64,000 bases of DNA. It comes from JAJFUI01 sp039698035. GTDB lineage: Bacteria > Planctomycetota > Planctomycetia > Pirellulales > Thermoguttaceae. The notes beneath the pieces are model-generated. The model had not been told where the DNA came from. It ran no database searches and saw nothing but the letters and a program-made list of their open reading frames with translations. Below, piece after piece: positions 36,080-45,824 of this stretch. The position numbers and the translations under genes were made by a program. The DNA lies in assembly GCA_039698035.1 (NCBI GenBank), contig JBDKSW010000011.1, forward strand, positions 282,018-346,017. The letters are read 5' to 3'. Numbering within the stretch: the first letter of the stretch is position 1; the number at the start of each line of letters is the position of its first letter.

Positions 36080-38017
36080 GTGAAAAAACCTCGCAACGAC
36101 GACTGCTCCCGCCTGGCCACATCAAACCGAAACGGTTTGCTTGCCGTGTTGGCTGGGGTGGCCTTGATTGTCGTGACGGTGTTTTTCGTGTACGGACCGG
36201 CCCTGCACGGTGGGTTCATTCTCGATGACAACATCCTGCTGACCGACAGCCCACTCATCAAGGCGTCGGACGGCCTGTACTGGTTTTGGTGCAGCACGAA
36301 GCCGGCCGATTACTGGCCGCTGAGCAATACGTCGCTCTGGATCGAGTGGCGTCTGTGGGGCATGGACCCAACGGGCTACCACGTCACCAACGTGCTTCTG
36401 CACATTGCCGCATCGCTGCTGATTTGGCGAATTCTCCGTATGCTGTCCATTCCCGGTGCATTGCTCGGCGCCATGCTGTTCGCCGTGCACCCGGTCAACG
36501 TCGAATCGGTCGCCTGGATCGCCCAGCGGAAGGACGCGCTGGCATTGCCGCTGTTTTTGCTGGCGATTCTGTGGTATGTGAAGGCGGAACGGACAATGCC
36601 CAGGCCGGCCATGCGTCAGAGCCCGCCACCCCGCGACCGTTGGTATTGGCTTAGCCTCGGGGCATTTGTTGCGGCCATGCTGGCCAAGGGCTCGGTGGCC
36701 GTGTTGCCGCCGCTGCTGGTGTTGATCGTCTGGTGGTTGCGGCCTCTCCGGAAATCGGATGTTGTGCGCGTGGCCCCGTTCTTCGCCGTCGCCATCGGGC
36801 TAACGCTGGTCAACCTGTGGTTTCAGACCCACGGGGCCTCGCACGCCGTTCGCAAGGTGGACTTTCTGGATCGGCTGTTGGGGGCTGGCGGCGTCGTTTG
36901 GTTCTATCTGTCGAAGGCCGTGCTGCCAGTCCGTTTGGCGTTCATTTATCCACAATGGCACATCGACGCCGACAACTGGCTTTGGTGGCTGCCATTGCTC
37001 GCAGCGGCGGCCGTCACGGCGATTTTGTGGCCGCATCGCAACGGCTGGCCACGGTCGCTGCTGTTTGCCTGGGCCTTTTTCTGCGTGGCATTGACGCCCG
37101 TGCTGGGGTTTACGGACGTGGGTTTCATGCTCTATTCGCTGGTGGCGGATCACTATCAGCACATTGCATTGATAGCCATCACGACACTGGCCGCCGCTGG
37201 CTGGGGCGTTTGGCGGCGACGGACGACCGCCGCCACGGCCTGGCTCCCTATCCTTCTGGCCGCCGCGACTGTCGCGACGCTTGCAGTTCTCGCCCGTCAA
37301 CAGAGCAAGATCTATCGGGACCCCGTCGCGCTTTATGAAGCGACGCTGGAGTACAACCCGGATTGCTCGTTCGTTCACAACAACCTCGGGAACACGCTTG
37401 CTGCTCGGGGCCGAGCGGCAGAGGCAAGGCAACACTACCTGAAGGCCGTCCAGACGGCGCCTGACAATGCCGAGGCGCACAACAACCTTGCCACGGCGCT
37501 GGCCCGGGAGAACCAACTGGACGAGGCGATCGTCGAGTACCAGCGTGCGTTGACCCTTCGCCCGCGCTACAACAATGCCCGGCTTCGCTTGGCGTATGCT
37601 CTGATTGCGAGTGGTCGAGCAAGCGAGGCCGAGGCCGAGTTCCGAGAGACGCTCAACTTCGATCCGAGCCACGATCAGGCGCTCAACGGCCTGGCATGGC
37701 TGCTGGCCACAAATCCAGACGCCTCCGTGCGGAATGGCGTCAACGCCGTGCAGGTTGCGGAGCGGGCGGTCCGAGCCACCGGCGGCCGGGAGCCCCAAGT
37801 GCTCGACACGTTGGCGGCGGCCTACGCCGAGGCGGGACGATTTTCGGAAGCGGTGGCGGTGGCGAGGAAAGCCTTGGAATTGGCCACGCGGCAGAACGAC
37901 TGGGCGTTGGCCAAGGAGTTGCGAGAGCATCTGACATTGTTTGTGGCCGGAAAGCCCTATCGCGAGCCCGTCCCACGCCACCTGCCCCAGCAAAAGTTAC
38001 GCCCAGCAAAAGACTGA
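36080..38017 (+). CDS. Polytopic membrane protein with TPR repeats (TMTC-like glycosyltransferase candidate)
   Basis: About 645 residues. The N-terminal 440 residues have about ten hydrophobic helices. The first extracytoplasmic loop has GGFILDDNILLTDSP, like the DD motif of TMTC/PMT-type mannosyltransferases, then WPLSNTSLWIEW and GYHVTNVLLH. The last 200 residues hold four or five TPR units (HNNLGNTLAARGRAAEARQH; HNNLATALARENQLDEAIVE; and others). A role in protein or cell-surface glycosylation is inferred. The start is uncertain: I use the GTG at 36080 (VKKPRND), but no ribosome site is clear and the frame is open to 35933. Divergent from rpsJ. Confidence 0.8.
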   Translation: MKKPRNDDCSRLATSNRNGLLAVLAGVALIVVTVFFVYGPALHGGFILDDNILLTDSPLIKASDGLYWFWCSTKPADYWPLSNTSLWIEWRLWGMDPTGYHVTNVLLHIAASLLIWRILRMLSIPGALLGAMLFAVHPVNVESVAWIAQRKDALALPLFLLAILWYVKAERTMPRPAMRQSPPPRDRWYWLSLGAFVAAMLAKGSVAVLPPLLVLIVWWLRPLRKSDVVRVAPFFAVAIGLTLVNLWFQTHGASHAVRKVDFLDRLLGAGGVVWFYLSKAVLPVRLAFIYPQWHIDADNWLWWLPLLAAAAVTAILWPHRNGWPRSLLFAWAFFCVALTPVLGFTDVGFMLYSLVADHYQHIALIAITTLAAAGWGVWRRRTTAATAWLPILLAAATVATLAVLARQQSKIYRDPVALYEATLEYNPDCSFVHNNLGNTLAARGRAAEARQHYLKAVQTAPDNAEAHNNLATALARENQLDEAIVEYQRALTLRPRYNNARLRLAYALIASGRASEAEAEFRETLNFDPSHDQALNGLAWLLATNPDASVRNGVNAVQVAERAVRATGGREPQVLDTLAAAYAEAGRFSEAVAVARKALELATRQNDWALAKELREHLTLFVAGKPYREPVPRHLPQQKLRPAKD

Positions 38018-38093
38018 CGGAGCCTCACGCAATCCAGCGAGCCGGCGTCGTTCACGGGCGAGTCGCAGCAGAAACACCACGTATCTCGTACGT

Positions 38094-38471
38094 TCAGAAA
38101 CAATGCCAATAGATGAGGTGGAACGTAACGGGCGTGGTGAACACCAGGCTGTCGACGCGGTCGATGATGCCGCCGTGCCCTGGCAGAGTCGTACCGGAGT
38201 CCTTGACGCCGATGTCCCGCTTGATCATCGAAAAGACGAGATCGCCAAACAGGCCGGCGATGCCGATGGTGAATCCAACCAAGGCGCAGTAGGCGTAGGA
38301 AAATCCTTTCCGCGACAACTCGGGCATCAACGGCACAAAAAGCAGCGACAGCCCTGAAACCATCGCAGCGGCGCAAAGCCCGGCGGGCCCCGTCCTGTCC
38401 CCGAGGTCTGGTCGGCGATAAAATGGACGCTTGGCCGCTCGGCTCGCCGCACGGAGGATACCCATGAGCAA
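38094..38471 (-). pseudogene. cdsA: 3' remnant of a phosphatidate cytidylyltransferase gene
   Basis: The translated 125 residues contain the full CdsA signature SMIKRDIGVKDSGTTLPGHG with GIIDRVD right after it, and a preceding helix AYCALVGFTIGIAGLFGDLV. This is the last third of the enzyme that makes CDP-diacylglycerol. The first two thirds (normally about 270 residues in total) are absent: upstream on this strand lies the dnaE gene, whose start overlaps the fragment by 8 bases. I see no frame on either side that supplies the missing part. It is probably a non-functional leftover of a rearrangement, so the cell should have another cdsA. Confidence 0.8.
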
Positions 38472-41400
38472 CTTGCCATTCGCCCACCTGCATTGTCATA
38501 GCCATTACAGCCTGCTGGACGGAGCCGGCACGGTCAAACGGCTTTTGGAGCGGGCAAAGGCCCTGGAAATGACCGCCCTGGCCCTGACCGACCACGGGAA
38601 CCTGCACGGGGCCCTCAAGTTCTACCAGACAGCCAAGGAACTGGGCGTCAACCCGATCCTGGGGCTGGAGGCCTACATTGCTCCAGGCAGCCGGTTCCAA
38701 AAGGAGGCCAGCGGCTCGAAGGAGGCGGCCTATCACCTGACGCTGTTGGCCCGCAACGCCACCGGTTTTCGGAACCTAGTCAAGCTGTCGTCCGCCGCGT
38801 TCCTCGAGGGCTTTTACTTCAAGCCGCGAATCGACAAACCGTTGCTCACTGAGCACCGCGAGGGCCTGATCTGTCTGAGCGGCTGCGTCGCCAGCGAGCT
38901 AAACCGCACGATTCTGGCCGGCAGTGAAGCCAATCTGGACAAGGCGACCGAGATCGCCACCTGGTTTCGCAACCTATTCGGCGACGACTACTACATCGAG
39001 ATCCAGAACAATCATCTGGAGATCCAGCGTGCCGCCATGCAGGGGGCCCTCGAGGTCGCCCGGCGGCTCGACATCCCGCTGGTCGCCACCAGCGACGTTC
39101 ATTACGTGCTCCAGGAGGACGCCGACGCCCAGGATATTCTGCTGTGCGTCAACACGGGCAAGTTTCGCACCGACACGAATCGGATGCGGATGGAGACCAA
39201 CGAGTTCCATCTGCGAAGCCCCGCGGAGATGTACGCCGCGTTTCCCGGCTTGGAAGATGCCGTGCGACGCAGCCAAGAGATTGCCGACAGCGTGCAAATC
39301 GAACTGGAGATCGGCAAGCGGCATTTTCCGGTCTATTCGCCTCCGGATGGCAAGTCGGCCGAGGATTTTTTGTACGAGTTGTGCGTTACAGGTCTGAAAG
39401 ACCGCTACGCGAATCGGCCGGACCGTTACAGGTCGGGTTCAGAGATCGGGGTCCAGGGTTCAGTAAACACAGAGACACCCCTTTCGGAGTCCCAGCCCGA
39501 GGCTCTGAACCCTGAACCCTCGTCCGTGGAGTCGCGCCTTATCAAGGAGGGCTTCTCGGAGGAAGTGGCCGCTCGGCTTGACCGCGAGCTGGCAGTTATC
39601 AACAAACTTGGCTTCGCCAACTACTTTCTGATCGTCTGGGACTACGTGCGTTTCGCCCGGTCGCAGGGCATCGAGGCCACGGCCCGCGGTTCGGGCGTCG
39701 GGGCCTTGGTTTCCTATGCACTCTATTTGAGCCACGTCTGTCCGCTGGAATACGACCTGTTGTTCGAGCGATTCTTGGATGAGAGCCGCCGCGAGGCGCC
39801 TGATATCGACATCGACTTCTGCCAACAGCGTCGCGGCGAAGTCATTCAGTATGTCAAGGACAAGTACGGCGTAGACAATGTCGCTCAGATCGGCACGTTC
39901 GGGACGCTGGCCGCGCGCGCGGCGATCCGCGACGTTGGCCGCGCTCTCGGGCTTCCGATCCCGCGCGTCGACGCAATCGTCGCCCTGGTGCCGGATGAAC
40001 TGAAGATCAAGCTCAAGGACGCCATCGAAAAGAGCGACGATCTGAAGAAAGTGTACGAAGGCGACCCCGAGGTCCGCAAGCTGCTGGACCTTGCGAAGGG
40101 AATCGAGGGCCTCGCGCGGAACGTGGGCACCCACGCCGCGGCCGTCGTCATCGCCGATCAGCCGCTGACCGTCTACCTGCCGCTGCAACATGTGCAGGAC
40201 AAGAAGGAAATCATCACCCAGTGGGACATGGGCGACGTCGAACGCGCTGGCCTGCTGAAGATGGACTTCCTCGGGCTGCGGAACCTCACGATTCTGACCA
40301 AGGTCATCGACCTGATCGAACAGACGACCGGAAAGCGGATCGATCCGTACGTGTTTCCCCGGGACGACGAGGAAACGTTCGCCCTGCTTTGTCGCGGCGA
40401 GACCAAGGGCGTGTTTCAGTTGGAAAGCGGCGGCATTCGCGACCTGTTGCAGCGGATGAAGCCCGACCATTTCCTGGACATTATCGCCACAAACGCTTTG
40501 TACCGGCCAGGCCCGCTGGAAGGCGGCATGGTTGACGACTACATCCAGGTCAAGCACGGCCGGCAGAAGGCCGAGTACAAGCATCCGGTGATGAAGGAAG
40601 TCCTGGGCGAGACGCACGGCGTCATGGTCTACCAGGAACAGGTCATGCGGATTCTCAACCGGCTGGGCGGCATCAAGCTTGCCAACGCCTATAGCTGCAT
40701 CAAGGCGATCAGCAAGAAGAAGCTGGAGATGATCGCCAAGTACCGCGAGGAGTTCATCGAGGGCTCGCACCAGCAGGGCATGGACAAAAAGGAGGCCGCC
40801 GAACTGTTCGGTCTCATTGAGAAGTTCGCGGGCTACGGGTTCAACAAATCCCACTCGACCGCCTACGCCCTGATCGCCTACATGACGGCCTACCTGAAGG
40901 CCCACTACAAAGTCGAGTTCATGGCCGCGCTGCTGAGCAGCGACATCCCCGGCCGGAACTTCAAGCGCAAAGACTCGCTGGTCGAACACCTCGAAGATTG
41001 CCAGCGAATGGCAATCACTGTGCTTCCGCCCGACGTAAACCGTTCAGGAGAGGAATTCACTGTTCTCTGTGGGACCACTGGGACCGGCCGTCAACCGGCC
41101 GCCACCGCTCACACGGCCGCCGCGGAAAAGCAGATATGCTACGGCCTTTCGGCCATTAAGGGCTGCGGCGGAGCAGCCGCCGGGGCCATCGCCGCCGAAC
41201 GAATGGCCAACGGCCCTTACCGCAACCTCTCGGACTTCTGCGAGCGGCTCGACCCGAGCACGGTCAACCGCACCGCCATCGAGTCGCTCATCAAGGCCGG
41301 CGCGTTGGACTCGCTCGGCGCTCGGCGGTCGCGACTCATGGCTGGGCTGGAACGCGCCTTGCAAGCCGCGGTAGCCGCCGCCTCAGACCGCCGTAGCGGC

Positions 41401-42165
41401 CAACGCTCGCTCTTTGGCGGTGACGACAACGATCAGCCGGAAACGTGTGCGGCAAACTTGCCGGACCTGCCCGAGTGGGACGATCACGAAAAGCTGGCCA
41501 AGGAAAAGGAGGTACTCGGGTTCTACCTTTCGAGCCACCCGCTGACCGAGCACGCAGAGACGCTGGCGACCTACTGTTCGCACAACACGGTTTCGACCGC
41601 CGAGCAGAAACATCGCACCGAAGTCATGGTCGGCGGCATGTTGGGTGCAATCAAGTACTCGCACACGAAGAACCCGAAGCCTGGCAGCCCGAGCCGCTAC
41701 GCCATGTTCGACTTGGAGGACACGGCCGGCATCATGCGATGCATCGTTTGGCCCGACCTGTTCGCTCGCTGCGAGGAGCAGATCCAGCCCGAGGCGATCG
41801 TCGCCATTCGCGGCGCGGTCGATAAACGGCCCGGCAGCGAGGAAGCGAATCTGATCGTCAACGAGATCATTCCGCTGGCAGACCTCGCATCGCGTTGCAC
41901 CCGCGGCATCCGAATTCGCGTCAATGAAGAAGATGGAGCTACGCGGACACTCGACGCGCTGCACGAAATCCTAAGCGGTTATCCGGGCAATTGCGAGTTG
42001 CAACTGGTATTGTGTCTGCGCGATGGAAGTCGCGTCGAATGCCGATGCGACGGAATGCACGTGGCAGTCGGCGGCGAGATGCGGGCACGCGTCGATCAGT
42101 TGCTCGGCCCCGGCAACATGCGGCTATTGACGGTCTCGTCCTCCGCAAGGCGAAACGGCGGCTAG
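38464..42165 (+). CDS. dnaE: DNA polymerase III subunit alpha
   Basis: The replicative polymerase catalytic subunit, 1233 residues. PHP domain: FAHLHCHSHYSLLDGAG and ALTDHGNLHGALKFY. Polymerase core: ARGSGVGALVSYAL, EAPDIDIDFCQQRRGEVIQY (catalytic Asp pair), NVGTHAAAVVIAD, TNALYRPGPLEGGM and GYGFNKSHSTAYALIAY. The OB domain lies near 1050-1130. A Pro/Ser/Glu insertion at about 322-356, after the PHP domain, is encoded by a hairpin repeat. A second short Thr/Ala-rich insertion lies near residue 866. Start ATG 38464 has GGAGG 6 bases upstream. The stop overlaps the convergent smc stop by 4 bases. Confidence 0.98.
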   Translation: MSNLPFAHLHCHSHYSLLDGAGTVKRLLERAKALEMTALALTDHGNLHGALKFYQTAKELGVNPILGLEAYIAPGSRFQKEASGSKEAAYHLTLLARNATGFRNLVKLSSAAFLEGFYFKPRIDKPLLTEHREGLICLSGCVASELNRTILAGSEANLDKATEIATWFRNLFGDDYYIEIQNNHLEIQRAAMQGALEVARRLDIPLVATSDVHYVLQEDADAQDILLCVNTGKFRTDTNRMRMETNEFHLRSPAEMYAAFPGLEDAVRRSQEIADSVQIELEIGKRHFPVYSPPDGKSAEDFLYELCVTGLKDRYANRPDRYRSGSEIGVQGSVNTETPLSESQPEALNPEPSSVESRLIKEGFSEEVAARLDRELAVINKLGFANYFLIVWDYVRFARSQGIEATARGSGVGALVSYALYLSHVCPLEYDLLFERFLDESRREAPDIDIDFCQQRRGEVIQYVKDKYGVDNVAQIGTFGTLAARAAIRDVGRALGLPIPRVDAIVALVPDELKIKLKDAIEKSDDLKKVYEGDPEVRKLLDLAKGIEGLARNVGTHAAAVVIADQPLTVYLPLQHVQDKKEIITQWDMGDVERAGLLKMDFLGLRNLTILTKVIDLIEQTTGKRIDPYVFPRDDEETFALLCRGETKGVFQLESGGIRDLLQRMKPDHFLDIIATNALYRPGPLEGGMVDDYIQVKHGRQKAEYKHPVMKEVLGETHGVMVYQEQVMRILNRLGGIKLANAYSCIKAISKKKLEMIAKYREEFIEGSHQQGMDKKEAAELFGLIEKFAGYGFNKSHSTAYALIAYMTAYLKAHYKVEFMAALLSSDIPGRNFKRKDSLVEHLEDCQRMAITVLPPDVNRSGEEFTVLCGTTGTGRQPAATAHTAAAEKQICYGLSAIKGCGGAAAGAIAAERMANGPYRNLSDFCERLDPSTVNRTAIESLIKAGALDSLGARRSRLMAGLERALQAAVAAASDRRSGQRSLFGGDDNDQPETCAANLPDLPEWDDHEKLAKEKEVLGFYLSSHPLTEHAETLATYCSHNTVSTAEQKHRTEVMVGGMLGAIKYSHTKNPKPGSPSRYAMFDLEDTAGIMRCIVWPDLFARCEEQIQPEAIVAIRGAVDKRPGSEEANLIVNEIIPLADLASRCTRGIRIRVNEEDGATRTLDALHEILSGYPGNCELQLVLCLRDGSRVECRCDGMHVAVGGEMRARVDQLLGPGNMRLLTVSSSARRNGG
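39431..39520. repeat. In-frame GGGTTCAG inverted-repeat insertion in dnaE
   Basis: The perfect 10-base inverted repeat CAGGGTTCAG (39454-39463) / CTGAACCCTG (39505-39514) has extra GGGTTCAG and CTGAACCCT words next to it. It encodes a linker of about 35 residues, rich in Ser, Glu and Pro, between the PHP and polymerase domains. The word structure recalls the spacers of the ribosomal cluster, and GGGTTCAG also occurs between rpsJ and rplC. Confidence 0.75.
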
Positions 42166-45100
42166 GCGGCACGGGATTCCGTCGCGCTCGATAGGATGTG
42201 GCCGTCGTCGCTGACGTCCTCGAAACGAACGGAAACCTGTTTGGTGACGCCTGACTCCTGCATGGTGACGCCGTAGATCGAATTGGCGCAAGACATCGTC
42301 CGTTTCGAGTGCGTGACGATGATGAACTGGGTCCAGGCGAGAAAGTCCTTTAAGACCTTGGTGAAGCGGTCGATGTTGGCTTCGTCCAGCGCGGCATCGA
42401 CCTCATCGAGCACGCAGAAAGGACTGGGACGGCTGCGGAAGATCGCCAGCAGCAGGGCCACGCACGTCATCGTCTTTTCGCCGCCGCTTAGGAGCGAAAT
42501 GCTTCGCGGTTCCTTGCCGGGCGGACGAGCGACGATCTCGATACCGCTGTCCAGGATGTCCACGTTTTCTTCCAGAATAATGTCGGCCTGCCCGCCGCCG
42601 AACAGGTCACGAAAAAGCGTTCGGAAGTGCTCGCGCACCGTTTCGAGCGTCTCAGTAAACAGCCGCCGACTGTCGGCGTTGATCCGTTCGATGATTTTTT
42701 CGAGCGAATCTTTGGCGGATCGGAGATCGGCGTACTGATCGGCAAGTGTCTTATGCCGGCATTCAAGCTGATCGAGCTCGTCGAGCGCTTCGAGATTGAC
42801 GTTGCCCAGGTTGTTGATTTTCTGTCGCAGTTCCTCGATTTCCCGCTCGACGGCTGTCCGCTGGAGCTGCTCCTGCGGCGTGCCGTCTTGCTCCAATTGG
42901 GCCAAATCGATGCCGTAGTCTTCGTGGAGCCGCGAGGCGAGCGTCGTCCGCTCATGGCGCACCTCGGTGGCTGCAATCTCCGCGGCATGAAGTCTGTCGT
43001 CAAGCCTACGGATTCGGCCGCGAAGCTTTTGAGACTCGGCCACCAGGTCGCTCCGGTTTGTCTTGATCGCTTCGCGCTGTCGGGCCAGCTGGACCGTCTC
43101 ACTCGCAAATGTCTCCTTGCGAAGATACAGCTCGGCGATTTCGGCTTCAGCATGCAGGATGGATCGCTGGGAAGCATCCATGCGACGTGTGCCGTCGGCC
43201 AATCGCTCGAGGCTTTCATCGATTGCCCGCTGTCGCTCCTGCTGATTCTCCTCGAATTGCCGCCGGTAGTCGCGGAGGTTGCGCAGCCGCTCCTCACTCT
43301 GGGCAAACTCCACCTTGATCGCGGTACACTGCCGTTCGGCCTCGAGCCGCCGCGCTTCGAGCGTGGCAACTTCCTGATCAAGTTGTTGCACGGCCGCTTC
43401 CAGCTCGGCCAGGGCCGCGTCAGCCGCCTTACGCTGCTGGCGTGCTGCGATCAGGCGACGGTCGGACGATTCGAGTTCGGCCTCGACCCGCTGGAAATCG
43501 CGGCCAAGCGCGGTTCGCTGCTGATCGAGTTCGCTACGGCGTTGTTCGGCGGCGGCTACCGCCTGCCGATTTTCGGCCGCGGCGGTCAGCGTCTGCTGGT
43601 GATCGGCCGACCGTTTGGCGGTCATCTGCTGTTCTACGGTGATTCGCGCGCCGAGGGTAGCGATGGCCGTTTCGGCCGCTTGAATGGCGACGTCCAGTTC
43701 ATCGAGTTGCACCCGCAGGGCACGGAGTTGGCTGCGTCGAGAGATCAGGCCGGTAGCCACGTTGCGCGGACCAACGACCAACGTGCCGGATGGTTCGAGC
43801 AGCTCGCCGGCAAGCGAGACATAGGTCAGACCGGCGCCAACGGTATGCGCCATGGCAAGCGCATGATCCAGTTTTTCGACAAACCAAGTCCGGCCCAGCA
43901 GCCGGTTGGCCAGCGCCTTGAAACGCGGCTCGCACTGCACGAATCGGTCAGCCCGGCCGATGACGCCTGGCCGACCTTCGAGATCCACTGTCGCCGTTTC
44001 GCCCGCTCCAGGGGCGGTCGAAAAGCCATCCAGCCAGACGAAACCGACACGACCGCCGAGTCGGCCAGATTCGGCCGCAAGGCAATCGAGCAGTTCGCGG
44101 CGTCGCATGGCCGCCAGATGCTGCGATGTTTGGCCCAAGGCGATCTCAACCAGCGGAGCCACCTCGACGCTGACTTGCAGGACGTCAGCCACCAGTCCGG
44201 CGACCCCGTGGAAAGCTGGATCAGCCGAATCGGCTGCGCGCCGGAGGACCTCCTTGACACCGTCGCTCAGGCCGTCGTGGCGGCGCACGAGGTCGTCAAG
44301 CACCTCGGCCCGCTCGGCGGCGCCGCTGCGGCGTTGGCGCAGTCCACCCAGTTCATTTTGTCGTGCGGCCTGCTCCCGTTGGGACCGGCCAACTTGCTCT
44401 TTTGCCAATTCGAGCAAGCGAGCGCGCTCATCCACACGGTCGGCCAACTCCGCCCGGCTGCGACGCAAGTCGTCGAGCTCGCGTTGCAGGGTGTCCAGCG
44501 TGCCATCCAACTCGGCCATTCCTTCGGCCGCCCGGCGACGGGCATCGGCGGCGGCGGCGGTTTGGCTTTCCAACGAGCCGACCGTATTGGCCAGCGTAGC
44601 CGACTGTCGCATTTGGTGAACGTGGGCCGCACGGCGCCGTTCGTTCTCGTCGCGAAGGCGGTCGAGCGAGGCGACGATCGCCGCCAGCGCGGTTTCGGAA
44701 TCTGTCCGGCGTTGCACGACACCGTTATGATTGCCTTCGGCCGCACAGAGGGCCTCGGTCGTGTCGTGCAGCTGCTGCTGAAGGTCGCCTGCCCGAGCGC
44801 TCACAGCCGTCAACTGGCGACGGTAACGGGCAATCTCCTGCTCCAGCTCCAGGCCGTGGCTTCGTTCGTGTTCGATCGTGGATTCCGCAGCCGCGATGCG
44901 TTCGCGATTGGCCGCCGTCTGCGCCTCGGCCCGCCGAATGTCTTCGCCGAGCGCGGCGGTGCGTGCATCGGCCTCCGCCAACTGAACGTCGAGTTCCTCC
45001 GCTTCGATGGCAGCGCCGTCTCGTTGTTGGTTCAGTGTCTGGAGTTCGCCATCGATCTCGGCCAGTTTTTCGGTAAGCCGTTTCCAATCGACCTGCGCCA

Positions 45101-45782
45101 CCTGCGTACGAAGCTCTTGCAGGCGGTCGCTGTGTTCCCTGTAGCGTCTCGCCTTGCCTGCCTGGGCGCGAACGCCTCGGAGCCGGCTTTCGACTTCATC
45201 AACGATGTCGGTCAATCGCAGCAGATTTTGCTCGACCCGTTCGAGTCGGCGGAGGGCCTCGATTTTTCGCATCTTGAAGCGGCTGATACCGGCCGCTTCC
45301 TCAAAGATGACGCGGCGATCTCGCGGAGAGGATTGCAGAAGGCCATCCACCTTGCCCTGCTCGATGACGCTGTAGGCCTGGGTGCCCATACCCGTGCCCG
45401 AAAGCAGGTCGCGAATATCGCGAAGACGAGCCGGATTGCGATTGATCAGGTATTCGCCCTCGCCGCTGCGATAGACGCGGCGCGTGATGTGGACCTCGGC
45501 GGCGTCGACGGCCAGCAGCCGCTTCGAGTTGTCGAGCGTCAGCGTGATTTCAGCGCCGTTCAGCGGACGGCGGCTGCCCGAGCCGTTGAAAATCACATCG
45601 GCCATCTCTCGGCCGCGAAGGCTCTTAACGCTCTGCTCGCCGAGGACCCACTTGATGGCATCGACGATGTTCGACTTCCCCGAGCCGTTCGGGCCGACGA
45701 CCGCCGTAATGCCTGGCGGAAATTCGAACCGTGTGCGGTCGGCGAAGCTTTTGAAGCCGACAATGTCGAGGGCCTTGAACAT
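42162..45782 (-). CDS. smc: Chromosome partition protein SMC
   Basis: SMC is an ATPase that condenses and organises chromosomes with ScpA and ScpB. 1206 residues. N-terminal head: MFKALDIVGFKSFADRTRFE, Walker A GPNGSGKSN and KGTGMGTQAYS-like SGTGMGTQAYSVIEQGKVD. Long coiled coils run at about 170-500 and 680-1030. The hinge is around 520-660 (GVAGLVADVLQVSVEVAPLV). C-terminal head: SLLSGGEKTMTCVALLLAIF and CVLDEVDAALDEANIDRF. The length is normal. scpA/scpB are not in the window. Confidence 0.98.
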   Translation of the reverse strand: MFKALDIVGFKSFADRTRFEFPPGITAVVGPNGSGKSNIVDAIKWVLGEQSVKSLRGREMADVIFNGSGSRRPLNGAEITLTLDNSKRLLAVDAAEVHITRRVYRSGEGEYLINRNPARLRDIRDLLSGTGMGTQAYSVIEQGKVDGLLQSSPRDRRVIFEEAAGISRFKMRKIEALRRLERVEQNLLRLTDIVDEVESRLRGVRAQAGKARRYREHSDRLQELRTQVAQVDWKRLTEKLAEIDGELQTLNQQRDGAAIEAEELDVQLAEADARTAALGEDIRRAEAQTAANRERIAAAESTIEHERSHGLELEQEIARYRRQLTAVSARAGDLQQQLHDTTEALCAAEGNHNGVVQRRTDSETALAAIVASLDRLRDENERRRAAHVHQMRQSATLANTVGSLESQTAAAADARRRAAEGMAELDGTLDTLQRELDDLRRSRAELADRVDERARLLELAKEQVGRSQREQAARQNELGGLRQRRSGAAERAEVLDDLVRRHDGLSDGVKEVLRRAADSADPAFHGVAGLVADVLQVSVEVAPLVEIALGQTSQHLAAMRRRELLDCLAAESGRLGGRVGFVWLDGFSTAPGAGETATVDLEGRPGVIGRADRFVQCEPRFKALANRLLGRTWFVEKLDHALAMAHTVGAGLTYVSLAGELLEPSGTLVVGPRNVATGLISRRSQLRALRVQLDELDVAIQAAETAIATLGARITVEQQMTAKRSADHQQTLTAAAENRQAVAAAEQRRSELDQQRTALGRDFQRVEAELESSDRRLIAARQQRKAADAALAELEAAVQQLDQEVATLEARRLEAERQCTAIKVEFAQSEERLRNLRDYRRQFEENQQERQRAIDESLERLADGTRRMDASQRSILHAEAEIAELYLRKETFASETVQLARQREAIKTNRSDLVAESQKLRGRIRRLDDRLHAAEIAATEVRHERTTLASRLHEDYGIDLAQLEQDGTPQEQLQRTAVEREIEELRQKINNLGNVNLEALDELDQLECRHKTLADQYADLRSAKDSLEKIIERINADSRRLFTETLETVREHFRTLFRDLFGGGQADIILEENVDILDSGIEIVARPPGKEPRSISLLSGGEKTMTCVALLLAIFRSRPSPFCVLDEVDAALDEANIDRFTKVLKDFLAWTQFIIVTHSKRTMSCANSIYGVTMQESGVTKQVSVRFEDVSDDGHILSSATESRAA

Positions 45783-45824
45783 AGCGAGCCGTCGTGAGGC
45801 AGATTGCTGGCCTGCCTCGCCGGG

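Noticed and set aside
35738..36083. Overlapping small frames on both strands between rpsJ and the TPR gene
   Set aside because: They overlap each other and the predicted ribosomal promoter, and neither resembles a protein family or has a convincing ribosome site.
39460..40989. 509-residue minus-strand frame opposite dnaE
   Set aside because: Antisense of conserved dnaE motifs, with no recognisable protein.
42627..45797. 1056-residue open frame on the plus strand opposite smc
   Set aside because: It is the antisense of smc. High GC leaves the opposite strand open, and the translation has no family features.
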